The notes under the pieces: generated by a model
What the model saw: only the letters and a program-made list of their open reading frames with translations
What the model was told of the DNA's origin: nothing
Database searches by the model: none
Position numbers and translations under genes: made by a program
Assembly: GCA_965220695.1 (NCBI GenBank)
Contig: OZ244838.1
Coordinates: 3,534,001-3,598,000 of the forward strand
Length of the DNA stretch: 64,000 nucleotides
Source of the DNA: UBA9620 sp965220695
Lineage (GTDB): Bacteria > Acidobacteriota > Vicinamibacteria > Vicinamibacterales > UBA8438
Direction of reading: 5' to 3'
Shown: piece by piece, positions 1 to 11,782 of the stretch
Layout: the number at the start of each line of letters is the position of its first letter
Position numbering within the stretch: the stretch's first letter is position 1

Positions 1-20
1 ACGAGCCCGCTGAGCAAGAC

Positions 21-127
21 CTGTAGGGGCAACCCTTGTGGTTGCCCTGTTCGTCTGTCGGAACAACGCATATCAGCAGAATTCAGCGGGGAAGCGCAGT
101 CAGCGGGGCTCTTACGACGGGCTGCTG
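21..127 (-). repeat. TIR-element end with one palindromic hairpin unit
   Basis: Read on the minus strand, this starts about 20 nt after the glcE stop with AGCAGCCCGTCGTAAGAGCC, the left-end sequence of the dispersed element family. It then has GCTGAATTCTGCTGATATGC, the GTTGTTC core word, and one hairpin unit (arms GGGCAACC and GGTTGCCC, about 21-52). The block at 4333-4500 has the same modules in the same order but opposite orientation, so the two bracket the three genes between them. No protein is encoded; short ORFs here are repeat translations. Confidence 0.8.
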
Positions 128-145
128 CCAGTGCCGCATCGGTCG

Positions 146-1429
146 TCATAACCCGCCGGGACCACGTCCGGGGTTCACCGTGTTCGTCGGGTCGAAGCGC
201 CGTTTGACTTCCTGCATGACCCGGAAGCTGTCGCCGATGGGACCCCACACGTCGATCAACTGCTTCACATCCGGATCGGCTCGTCGCAGCACCGCGCTGC
301 CTTTGCCCGCCGGCAGCCGGTCGCGGAGCGCGGTCACGAACGCCGCCTGACGTGCCGGCGCGCCGTGCAGGCGAAGCTGCAAGACGCCGAGGCCGGCACA
401 TCCGGCCACGTCGTACTCGAGCCCTCGCGAGCGTGCCTCTTCGTCGAGCCACGCGAGCGTGAGCGCCAGATCCGCCGGACGGAGGGCGAGCTTGACGAGC
501 GTGCCCTCGCCGCCGAACACCTTGGACTCGTGAGCGCGCCACGCTGCGGTCTCGTCAGCACCGGTCAGCACGACCGCCGTGCCCGCCACGGACCTGGCCA
601 GCCCGACCGCCTCCTCCGCCTGGTGCACCGCGACCGTCTCGACCGACTCGAAGCGCGCAAGCACCTGCGCTGGCGGCGCCGACAGCTCGAACGCCGTGGG
701 GATCGATGCGTGCGCGAGGAGCGCGTCCGCGTAGGCGGCCACTCCGCCCACGGCCGAAAACTCTGCCGAGACCGTGCGCGACGCGGCCGGCAAGGGCGCC
801 AGTTTGAATGTCGCGTTCAGGATGACGCCCAAACAGCCGAACGACCCGGTGAAGAGACGCGCCAGGTCATACCCGGCCACGTTCTTGACGACGATGCCGC
901 CGCTGCGAGCCACGACGCCGTCGGGCCGGGCGATCGTCATGCCGATGATCAGATCACGCGGCGCGCCATGCCACTGGCGCCGCGGGCCGCTGTCGTTCGT
1001 CGCCACGATACCGCCAATCGTCGCCCGTTCGGCCCAGGGCGGATCGAACGCCAGCCACTGACGATGCTCCGCCAGCAGGGCGTTGGTCGCCGCCAACGTC
1101 GCCCCCGCCTGTACCGTGGCGGTCAGATCGCCGTGGCGATGCGCTTCGACGGCGCACAGCCCCCTGGTCGACAGCAGGACATCGATGTCCGTGAGTGTGG
1201 GACCCCAGTCCAGCTTCGTGCCGCCGCCGCGCACGAGCACACGCCGCCCCGTTTCCCTCGCCCACGCGAGAGTCCGGGCCACCCCCTCGGGCTCGGCCGG
1301 CTCCACGACTACGCCTGGTACAACACCGTCCACGGCATCGGTCTCGGTACCCTGGCGGGCGGCCGAGGCCCCGGCGCGCGCAGCCACTTCGGCAACCAGG
1401 GCCTCGCGGGAGGGCGTGGCGGGCGGCAT
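146..1429 (-). CDS. glcE: Glycolate oxidase FAD-binding subunit GlcE-like
   Basis: About 427 aa, cytoplasmic or membrane-associated FAD-dependent subunit that would act with GlcD (and normally the Fe-S subunit GlcF) to oxidise glycolate to glyoxylate. The N-terminal half carries the PCMH-type FAD-binding fold: RGGGTKLDWG near residue 68, then TIGGIVATNDSG and a KNVAGYDLARLFTGS segment, all typical of GlcE. The C-terminus ends FDPTNTVNPGRGPGG, as in the family. It starts 11 nt after the glcD stop, so the two are cotranscribed. No glcF is seen; downstream is a repeat element and the window edge, so it could lie outside. Another FAD-linked 2-hydroxyacid oxidase subunit is the alternative. Confidence 0.85.
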   Translation of the reverse strand: MPPATPSREALVAEVAARAGASAARQGTETDAVDGVVPGVVVEPAEPEGVARTLAWARETGRRVLVRGGGTKLDWGPTLTDIDVLLSTRGLCAVEAHRHGDLTATVQAGATLAATNALLAEHRQWLAFDPPWAERATIGGIVATNDSGPRRQWHGAPRDLIIGMTIARPDGVVARSGGIVVKNVAGYDLARLFTGSFGCLGVILNATFKLAPLPAASRTVSAEFSAVGGVAAYADALLAHASIPTAFELSAPPAQVLARFESVETVAVHQAEEAVGLARSVAGTAVVLTGADETAAWRAHESKVFGGEGTLVKLALRPADLALTLAWLDEEARSRGLEYDVAGCAGLGVLQLRLHGAPARQAAFVTALRDRLPAGKGSAVLRRADPDVKQLIDVWGPIGDSFRVMQEVKRRFDPTNTVNPGRGPGGL

Positions 1430-1440
1430 GAGGCTGTCGA

Positions 1441-2892
1441 TCAGAGGCGCGCGGCGAGCCCCGCGGCCTCAGCCGGATGGACGCGATACGGTCCCGGCAC
1501 CTCACCGCACAGACGTGGGGTAGGAAACAGTTTGTCGGGGTTGCAGATCCCGGTCGGATCGAAGGCGACCCGCACGAGCTGCATCGTCGCCAGGTCGTCC
1601 TCGCTGAACATCTTCGGCATGTGACACGCCTTGTCGGCCCCGATGCCATGCTCCCCGGTCAGCGAGCCGCCCACGTCGAGACAATAGGACAGGATCTCCG
1701 ACGCCGCCTGCTCGGCGAGTTCGGCCTGCCCCTCGACCGCATCGTCGTAGCAGACCAGCGGATGCAGGTTTCCGTCTCCTGCGTGGAACACGTTGCCGAT
1801 GGTGAGCCCGGAACGCTGTTCGAGATCGCGTATCCGGCGCAGCACCTCCGGCAACGTGCTGCGGGGTATCACCCCGTCCTGCACGTAATAGCTGGGGGCG
1901 ACCCGGCCCATGGCGGCGAACGCCGCCTTGCGGCCCATCCAGATCCGGCCGCGCTGGGTATCGTCCCGCGCCACCTGCACGCCCCAGGCTCCGTTGTCGT
2001 CGCACACCGATTCAATCTGCTCGAACAGCGTCGCCACTTCCTGCCCGTGACCGTCCAACTCGACGATGAGCACCGCCTCGGCATCGGGAAACCCTGGTTT
2101 CACGGCCGCCTCGGCGGCCCGAATCGTGGTCCGGTCCATCATCTCGATGGCGGCTGGAATGATGCCGGCGGCGATGATGTCGGACACCGCGTTCCCCGCG
2201 GCGTCCGTCGAGTCGAACGCCGCCAGGAGCGTGCGCACCGACTGGGGGCGCCGCAGCAGACGCAGAATGACCTTCGTGACGACGGCCAGCGTGCCCTCCG
2301 ATCCGACGATGACCCCGAGCAGATCGAGCCCCGGCGTATCGAGCGCTTCACCACCGAGATGAACCATCTCGCCGTCCGGCAGCACGACTTCGACACCGAG
2401 CACGTGATGCACGGTGAAGCCGTACTTGAGGCAATGAGCCCCACCCGAATTCTCGGCGACGTTTCCGCCGATCGAGCAGATCACCTGGCTGGAGGGATCC
2501 GGTGCGTAGTAGTAGCCGGCGGGCGCCGCGCGCCGCGTCACCTCCAGATTCATCACGCCCGGTTCGACCGTGATCCGCTGATTCGGAATGTCGACGTCGA
2601 GCACGCGGTTCATGCGCGTCATGACGATCAGCACGCCATCCGGATGCGGAAGCGCACCACCCGAAAGACCGGTCCCCTGCCCCCGCGCGACGAACGGCAC
2701 CCCGGCGGAATGACACAACCGCACGACGGACTGCACTTGCGCCGCTGTTTCCGGGAGCACCGCGGCGCCGGGGCGAGAGCGATGCGAGACGAGTCCGTCC
2801 GATTCGTAGGTGATCAACTCACCGTCGTCCCGGACCAGACCGTCCGCCCCGACGATTTGCTCGAGCGCGGCAAGAAAACTGGGCTCGATCAT
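1441..2892 (-). CDS. glcD: Glycolate oxidase catalytic subunit GlcD / FAD-linked oxidase
   Basis: 483 aa from the ATG at 2892 (MIEPSFLAALEQ). A 15-residue upstream extension is possible but lies inside the preceding gene. It oxidises glycolate or a related 2-hydroxyacid with FAD. The FAD-binding domain shows VARGQGTGLSGGALPHPDGV, SIGGNVAENSGGAHCLKYG and GVIVGSEGTLAVVTK; the C-terminal FAD-oxidase domain shows GNVFHAGDGNLHPLVCYD and SLTGEHGIGADK. Length and motif order fit GlcD. Its ATG overlaps the stop of the upstream M64 peptidase by 4 bp (ATGA), so translation of these functionally unrelated genes is probably coupled. Confidence 0.92.
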   Translation of the reverse strand: MIEPSFLAALEQIVGADGLVRDDGELITYESDGLVSHRSRPGAAVLPETAAQVQSVVRLCHSAGVPFVARGQGTGLSGGALPHPDGVLIVMTRMNRVLDVDIPNQRITVEPGVMNLEVTRRAAPAGYYYAPDPSSQVICSIGGNVAENSGGAHCLKYGFTVHHVLGVEVVLPDGEMVHLGGEALDTPGLDLLGVIVGSEGTLAVVTKVILRLLRRPQSVRTLLAAFDSTDAAGNAVSDIIAAGIIPAAIEMMDRTTIRAAEAAVKPGFPDAEAVLIVELDGHGQEVATLFEQIESVCDDNGAWGVQVARDDTQRGRIWMGRKAAFAAMGRVAPSYYVQDGVIPRSTLPEVLRRIRDLEQRSGLTIGNVFHAGDGNLHPLVCYDDAVEGQAELAEQAASEILSYCLDVGGSLTGEHGIGADKACHMPKMFSEDDLATMQLVRVAFDPTGICNPDKLFPTPRLCGEVPGPYRVHPAEAAGLAARL

Positions 2893-4331
2893 GGCGTGGC
2901 GTACTGGTCGATCACGTTCTCGATGGCGCGGCGGCACACTCGACAGAACCCGACCGGATTACGGGTGAACATGATGCAGTCAATCTCGGATCGATACAAA
3001 CCGGTCGGTTCGTACGAGGCCCCCTCGAACGCGCCAACCTGGCCGGCATGGGCCATCTCCCGCAGAAGCGCAGTCTCACGAGTCATCTGCTCGGTAAACA
3101 GGCGGTCCATCGCGGCCTCGGCGGCTCCGGCCGCGCGCAGACTGGCGCGCTCCCGCTGCGCCGCGACACTGGCAGACTCGAACGCCGCCTTGTCCCAGGG
3201 TGTCGGCAGCGGCGTACCTGGCGCGACCAGATCGCCCCACTTGACCCTCGCCGGATCGTGCAGCGCCGTCACGTTCGGTTCCCACGGCTCCGGATGATAC
3301 GCCGCACCGGTATCGTAGGCGACGTCTGAGGTGTAGTACTCGTCGGCCAATCCCGCGAAGTGATGTCCGAACTCATGGATGAACACATACTCGGCGAACC
3401 CGGTGTCGACCGCCGCGGTCGCCTGAAAGTTGAAGATGCCGCCGCCGCCGTACTGTTCTTCGTTGACCAGAATCTCGATGAACTCGTACGGCGCCGCCGA
3501 CGCGGCATCCCGGAGTGCCCGGTTGTCGTAGGTCAGCAGGTATCGCTCGGAATCGAAGATGTTGTATTCGGCCGACAGCGGGGTCCTGCGGAACTGTCCC
3601 GCTCTGGGTCGACTCACGCCGGACTGGGGCGACGGCAGGTCGAGTCCCCACACGTTGAAGTCGCTTTTTCGACTCCGGAATGGCTCCTCCTCGAACAGCG
3701 CGTTCACGAGCCGTGTCGCATCGGCGTGAAACTTGGAGATCTCCGCCGCCGTGTACCCCTCGCCAATGACCAGCAGGTCGACCTTTTCCGGGGGCGGTCC
3801 GTTCTGGAACACCGGCCAGACCTCGCCGATCGGTTCCCGGTCGGACGGATTGACGAAGCGCGAGTCGGGATCGATGACGGTCGACCAGATCTCCCGAAAA
3901 CCGTTCTCCGCGCTTCGTACCTTCAACAGGATCTGGACCGGCGCCTGCGGCCAGGGAAACCTGAGCGACTCGTGGAAGCTGCGGTTCGTGTCGCGCGACT
4001 CGGCTGTCGTCTCCCACTCTCCGTAGATCGATGCGAACCCGCGCGAGTACAGCACCCGATTGGTTCGCAGGTCAACGACCTGGAACAGGTACTTCCCCAG
4101 ATTGAGGTCGTCGACCAGTCTGCTGCGGCTGCCCGCCCATGATCCATCCGATACGATGCGATCGAGCGCGATGATCTCCTGCCCCAGACCGCCCGAGTGG
4201 ATGTAGTCCACCCGCATGGTCTTGTCGAGGAAGAACCGCTCGAACTCGTCGGGTGCTTGTCCTCGCGCCGCCGTCACGGCAGCGGCCGCCACCGCGAACA
4301 GATACACACACGGACGCAACATCCCGACCAT
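2889..4331 (-). CDS. Secreted IgA-type M64 metallopeptidase
   Basis: 480 aa from ATG 4331 (ATG 4322, MLRPCVY, is equally possible). The longer in-frame reading begins inside the neighbouring repeat and is rejected. A hydrophobic signal peptide (LRPCVYLFAVAAAAVTAARG) leads a secreted or periplasmic protein. The zinc motif HEFGHHFAGLADEYY (about residues 319-333) is the HExxH...DE signature of peptidase family M64. Upstream DLLVIGEGYTAAE is also characteristic. A late ECIMF-like DCIMFTRNPVGFCRVC segment is typical of the C-terminus. The gene is first of the M64-glcD-glcE set, and its start codon sits only a few nt from a repeat-element end, so its leader and promoter probably lie within repeat DNA. 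Substrate unknown. Confidence 0.88.
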   Translation of the reverse strand: MVGMLRPCVYLFAVAAAAVTAARGQAPDEFERFFLDKTMRVDYIHSGGLGQEIIALDRIVSDGSWAGSRSRLVDDLNLGKYLFQVVDLRTNRVLYSRGFASIYGEWETTAESRDTNRSFHESLRFPWPQAPVQILLKVRSAENGFREIWSTVIDPDSRFVNPSDREPIGEVWPVFQNGPPPEKVDLLVIGEGYTAAEISKFHADATRLVNALFEEEPFRSRKSDFNVWGLDLPSPQSGVSRPRAGQFRRTPLSAEYNIFDSERYLLTYDNRALRDAASAAPYEFIEILVNEEQYGGGGIFNFQATAAVDTGFAEYVFIHEFGHHFAGLADEYYTSDVAYDTGAAYHPEPWEPNVTALHDPARVKWGDLVAPGTPLPTPWDKAAFESASVAAQRERASLRAAGAAEAAMDRLFTEQMTRETALLREMAHAGQVGAFEGASYEPTGLYRSEIDCIMFTRNPVGFCRVCRRAIENVIDQYATP

Positions 4332-4332
4332 T

Positions 4333-4470
4333 CTAGCAGCCCGTGGTAAGAGCCCCGCTGCATTCGATCCCCGCTGCATTCTGCGGTATCCCGCGGAATT
4401 CTGCAGTTTCACGCTGAATTCTGCTGTTTCACGCTGAATTCTGCTGATGTGCGTTGTTCAGGCTGACGAA
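4333..4470 (+). repeat. TIR-element left end, expanded copy
   Basis: Begins CTAGCAGCCCGTGG then AAGAGCCCCGCTGCATTCG, the left end of the dispersed element family. It continues with several degenerate GAATTCTGC words (about 4398-4445) and the GTTGTTC word at 4453-4460 that marks the middle of full copies. Instead of the usual element centre it runs into the 47-bp tandem array. It is the inverted counterpart of the block at 21-127. Confidence 0.8.
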
Positions 4471-4734
4471 CAGGGCAACCACAAGGGTTGCCCCTACGGA
4501 ATTCTGCGGCAGGCGAGCAGGGCAACCACAAGGGTTGCCCCTACGGAATTCTGCGGCTGACGAACAGGGCAACCACAAGGGTTGCCCCTACGGAATTCTG
4601 CGGCAGGCGAACAGGGCAACCACAAGGGTTGCCCCTACGGAATTCTGCGGCAGGCGAGCAGGGCAACCACAAGGGTTGCCCCTACGGAATTCTGCGGCAG
4701 GCGAGCAGGGCAACCACAAGGGTTGCCCCTACGG
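4471..4734 (+). repeat. Six-copy 47-bp tandem array of a palindromic hairpin unit
   Basis: Unit starts at 4471, 4518, 4565, 4612, 4659 and 4706: an exact 47-bp period. Each unit has a 29-bp conserved part containing a hairpin (arms GGGCAACC and GGTTGCCC, then CCTACGG) and an 18-bp linker starting AATTCTGCGG that varies by only a few bases (GGCAGGCGAG, GGCTGACGAA, GGCAGGCGAA). All three frames are open, which generates spurious peptides. It is not CRISPR because linkers are near-identical. RNA from it would form six successive hairpins. From 4735 to 4902 there is only a possible -10 (TACAAT, 4777) before the next gene. Confidence 0.93.
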
Positions 4735-4902
4735 GCGAGCCGGGCACGCCATCGAGAACCGACACGATGAACACGCTACAATCAGCCCGCCTGCCGTTCG
4801 TGAATCCGGCTGGTCGCGGTCACCCATACCGGAGACCGCTCGGCAGAACCTGGCGCGTGACACTCCCCGCAGCCGATCGAAGACAAGGGCCAGAGACGAC
4901 GG

Positions 4903-5112
4903 ATGAACACACCGCCACCAACGCCTGATGACGACCGGGTCGCAAACAGGCACACCGCAATCGGCGTCGGCCTCAACCTCCTCTTGCTGTCCATGATCGG
5001 CTACGGGTATTTGCACTCGCGGAGTTACAAGTGGGCCTGGGTGCTCGTCGGCGTACCGATCGTCGTGGTGACGGTCCAGTACGCCTGGCATCTGCTGCGC
5101 CCGCGGTCCTGA
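4903..5112 (+). CDS. Small two-helix membrane protein, unknown function
   Basis: 69 aa. The N-terminus is polar (about 20 residues), followed by two hydrophobic segments around residues 20-35 and 43-60 separated by a short SRSYKW loop, and a basic C-terminus (LLRPRS). This is the layout of a small inner-membrane protein. A purine-rich GAGACGACGG precedes the ATG. It is convergent with the membrane protein that follows. I do not recognise the family; the composition makes it more likely real than a chance ORF, but there is no functional clue. Confidence 0.5.
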   Translation: MNTPPPTPDDDRVANRHTAIGVGLNLLLLSMIGYGYLHSRSYKWAWVLVGVPIVVVTVQYAWHLLRPRS

Positions 5113-5227
5113 CAGCGCCTGTTGCCGCCATGACGGCGTCAAGCCGCATCGCCGGCCGAACCGGCGCAAGCTTCTTCTGGAACAGACGCGACCAACAACG
5201 ACGTTTCCTGCCGCATCAGACGCGTGA

Positions 5228-5986
5228 TCAGTCCGAGACCGCCAGTTCGCCGGGGACGATCGGCCGGGTGCGCGGCAGTTTACCGCGGTAGGACAGCCAG
5301 CCCACGAACACGAGAATCCCCGTGAACACGACCAGCTTGACAACATCTCCAATTCGTCCGTCTGGCACGACCGACCAGAGCAACCAGAGCACAGGTTGCG
5401 CAATGCACATCGCCCACACCGAACCGTAGAAGTATCGCCGCTCGTGCCCTTCGCCTTTCGTCGACGTCTTGACACGCGGCAACTGCCCCAACAGCCCCAA
5501 CAGGCACACGGCGCCCGCCAGCGGAAAATAGGCCACGTCGTACATCTGACGCAGACTCCATGCGCCGGTCACCACGGCGACCAGCAGTCCTGTCGTGTTG
5601 AATACGCCAAACGTAATGACCGCGCTCCACGCGACCGTGTAGCAGAACCGGCGGTACAGCGGATTTGGCAGATCTTCCGTGAATCGGATGATGTACGGCT
5701 TCGGCTCACATCCCGGTAGACGGCCGCGAAGAAGCGCGATCCCGGTGCCCGCCAGCACCACGGCCAGCCACACCGCGATCCGCCGGTCGAAACCATTCTC
5801 GAAGAGATCGGCAGTGAGAGGACCGGGAAGGATGAAAAAGACAAAGATCCAGATCGGCCAGTGGCTGAACCGATAATACAACTTGTTCCGGGCGCGGAAC
5901 TTCCGCTCCTCCGAGAACTCGACCGGAACGCCGCCCGCCGTCTCCGGCGCCGCCTTGCGTGTCGTCTGATGTGCTGGTGGTCTCAT
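5228..5986 (-). CDS. Polytopic membrane protein of unknown function
   Basis: 252 aa from ATG 5986 (MRPPAHQTTR); the 13-residue extension upstream looks non-coding. After a charged N-terminus (EERKFRARNKLYYRFSHWP) there are about six hydrophobic segments: IWIFVFFILPGPLTADLF, VWLAVVLAGTGIALL, AWSAVITFGVFNTTGLLVAVV, FPLAGAVCLLGLLG, WAMCIAQPVLWLLWSV and LVVFTGILVFVGWL. No catalytic motif is evident. It lies just downstream of the rRNA operon on the same strand, but the rRNA terminator separates them. Family not recognised. Confidence 0.7.
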   Translation of the reverse strand: MRPPAHQTTRKAAPETAGGVPVEFSEERKFRARNKLYYRFSHWPIWIFVFFILPGPLTADLFENGFDRRIAVWLAVVLAGTGIALLRGRLPGCEPKPYIIRFTEDLPNPLYRRFCYTVAWSAVITFGVFNTTGLLVAVVTGAWSLRQMYDVAYFPLAGAVCLLGLLGQLPRVKTSTKGEGHERRYFYGSVWAMCIAQPVLWLLWSVVPDGRIGDVVKLVVFTGILVFVGWLSYRGKLPRTRPIVPGELAVSD

Positions 5987-6075
5987 GGGCCGGTCCGGGC
6001 GCCGTGACGCTCCGCCCGCGGACACGCCACCCGCCCGCGGCGCCGCAATGTCACAACGAGAGCGCCGGACAAGAC

Positions 6076-6107
6076 AAAGCCCGAGACCGTTTCCGCTCTC
6101 GGGCTTT
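6076..6107 (-). terminator. Intrinsic terminator of the rRNA operon
   Basis: Eleven-bp perfect stem (AAAGCCCGAGA with TCTCGGGCTTT) around a 10-nt loop, about 10 nt beyond the 5S 3' end. On the transcribed minus strand the stem is followed by a T-rich TTTGTCTTGTC stretch. Position and structure fit a rho-independent terminator. Confidence 0.85.
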
Positions 6108-6116
6108 CGAAATAAA

Positions 6117-6234
6117 TCCCGGCAGTGACCTACTCTCCCACACAGTTACCCGTGCAGTACCATCGGCGGTGGAGGGCTTAACTGCCGTGTTCGGCATGGG
6201 AACGGGTGTGACCCCTCTCCTATGACCACCGGGA
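6117..6234 (-). rRNA. rrf: 5S ribosomal RNA
   Basis: About 118 nt. The terminal helix is visible as TCCCGG at the 5' end pairing with CCGGGA at the 3' end. Internal conserved words include CCATGCCGAACACGGCAG and GGGAGAGTAGGTCACTGCC on the minus strand. It is the last gene of the rRNA operon, preceded by a boxA-like GTTCTTTGACA (about 6266-6276). Confidence 0.95.
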
Positions 6235-6323
6235 AACGCCACGGACGAGCCTGCGCCCGCCCGATTCTGTCAAAGAACCCGAAAAAAAAGCCAGACCCCG
6301 GACATACGCCGGGCATCCGGCCA

Positions 6324-6346
6324 ACAACCGAATATCCTGCAAACGG
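6324..6346 (-). other. 3' half of the 23S processing stem
   Basis: A 23-bp segment beyond the 23S 3' end that is the exact inverted repeat of 9487-9509, upstream of the 23S 5' end. The pair would form a perfect long helix enclosing 23S, as expected for an RNase III processing stem. Seen directly in sequence; function is from general rRNA biology. Confidence 0.85.
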
Positions 6347-6387
6347 CAGCCAATCCTCGCACAAACTCAGTGAAAATGAGGGAAAAG

Positions 6388-9372
<2,985 letters not shown>

Positions 9373-9486
9373 AAACCCTCGAACCTGCTGCCGTCGGTGC
9401 GTCGGGGCCGGGCGAACCCGAATCCGAGGCGCCTGCTGCACCAGGTCCAAAGCACACTGCTTGTAGTTTGTGGTCGGAAAAAACTA

Positions 9487-9509
9487 CCGTTTGCAGGATA
9501 TTCGGTTGT
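9487..9509 (-). other. 5' half of the 23S processing stem with adjacent boxA
   Basis: Exact 23-bp inverted repeat of 6324-6346, flanking 23S on its 5' side. Immediately upstream in transcription is GTTCTTTGACA (about 9507-9518), resembling a boxA antitermination site. The same word recurs before 5S near 6266-6276, consistent with Nus-factor antitermination reloading along the operon. Confidence 0.8.
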
Positions 9510-9606
9510 CAAAGAACGGCGCTGACCGTTCGTCCCGCCAGCGCAACAACTGCTGTCCAACACTGTCGCCGCCCCACGGTGCGTACCCGCGGGCCGCGGA
9601 CAAAGC

Positions 9607-9682
9607 TGGTGGAGAATACCGGGCTCGAACCGGTGACCTCCTGGTTGCAAACCAGGCGCTCTCCCAGCTGAGCTAATCCCCC
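9607..9682 (-). tRNA. tRNA-Ala (TGC)
   Basis: 76 nt including an encoded CCA. Acceptor GGGGGAT pairs with ATTCTCC. The anticodon loop reads TTTGCAA, giving anticodon TGC, and the T arm has GGTTCGAGCCC. Located in the 16S-23S spacer downstream of tRNA-Ile, the usual arrangement. Confidence 0.97.
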
Positions 9683-9704
9683 AAAAAACGCTCACGCCAC
9701 AGGG

Positions 9705-9782
<78 letters not shown>

Positions 9783-9829
9783 TTGGCCCACAGCCATTGG
9801 ACCATCGCCGTGCCGGCTCTCTCAAAACT

Positions 9830-9841
9830 GGACAGGACGAC
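9830..9841 (-). other. 3' half of the 16S processing stem
   Basis: On the transcript this reads GTCGTCCTGTCC, complementary to GGATAGGACGAC in the leader (11645-11656) with one G-U pair. The two sites flank the 16S gene and would form the base of an RNase III processing helix. Confidence 0.7.
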
Positions 9842-9962
9842 TCGCGCACCCGTGACACCAGGCCTGACGCCTGATGTCGCCACGCCGGAGCGACGCCCCG
9901 ACGAGGCCGAAAATCAGATCGATCTGAGGATTCAGGGACGTGCAACCGACCCCTGAAGACTC

Positions 9963-11518
<1,556 letters not shown>

Positions 11519-11644
11519 TAAAGACGTGCCTCGGGCCATTCTCGCGAATGACCGTCGGTCCAACTCCAACACGAGAACCTCGATGGCTCTTCGTTGTTCG
11601 GTGTTCAATTTGAGTGTCAGGCTGATACTCGACGAGTGTGCTTC

Positions 11645-11670
11645 GTCGTCCTATCCAGATTTCAAAGAGC
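11645..11670 (-). promoter_or_regulatory. 16S leader: boxA-like site and 5' processing stem
   Basis: On the transcript the leader carries GCTCTTTGAAA (11660-11670), a good boxA-type antitermination signal. It is directly followed by GGATAGGACGAC (11645-11656), which pairs with 9830-9841 beyond the 16S 3' end. Confidence 0.7.
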
Positions 11671-11737
11671 CTGCGCCGAGCCGGGTCGCCCCGGTCGTGA
11701 CGCCCCTGACCCGTAAGTTTCAGTCAGGGAACTTCTG

Positions 11738-11765
11738 AGGCTATCACATGTGATGCGTCTGTCAA
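11738..11765 (-). promoter_or_regulatory. Candidate sigma-70 promoter of the rRNA operon with a palindromic spacer
   Basis: On the minus strand a consensus -35 TTGACA (11760-11765) is followed after 16 bp by TAGCCT (11738-11743). It lies about 220 nt upstream of the 16S 5' end and just beyond the tyrS stop. The spacer contains the perfect 12-bp palindrome ATCACATGTGAT (11743-11754), a possible regulator site. The -10 is weak, so confidence is moderate. Confidence 0.5.
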
Positions 11766-11782
11766 CGGTTCAGTGTTATTTT

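Noticed and set aside
4471..4734. CRISPR-like array (regular repeats and spacers)
   Set aside because: The 18-bp linkers are nearly identical, units are palindromic and no cas genes are nearby, so it is a tandem repeat.
4454..4906. 146-150 aa ORFs encoding RATTRVAPTEFCG-type repeats
   Set aside because: Pure translations of the hairpin array, open in all three frames; no start signal or family.
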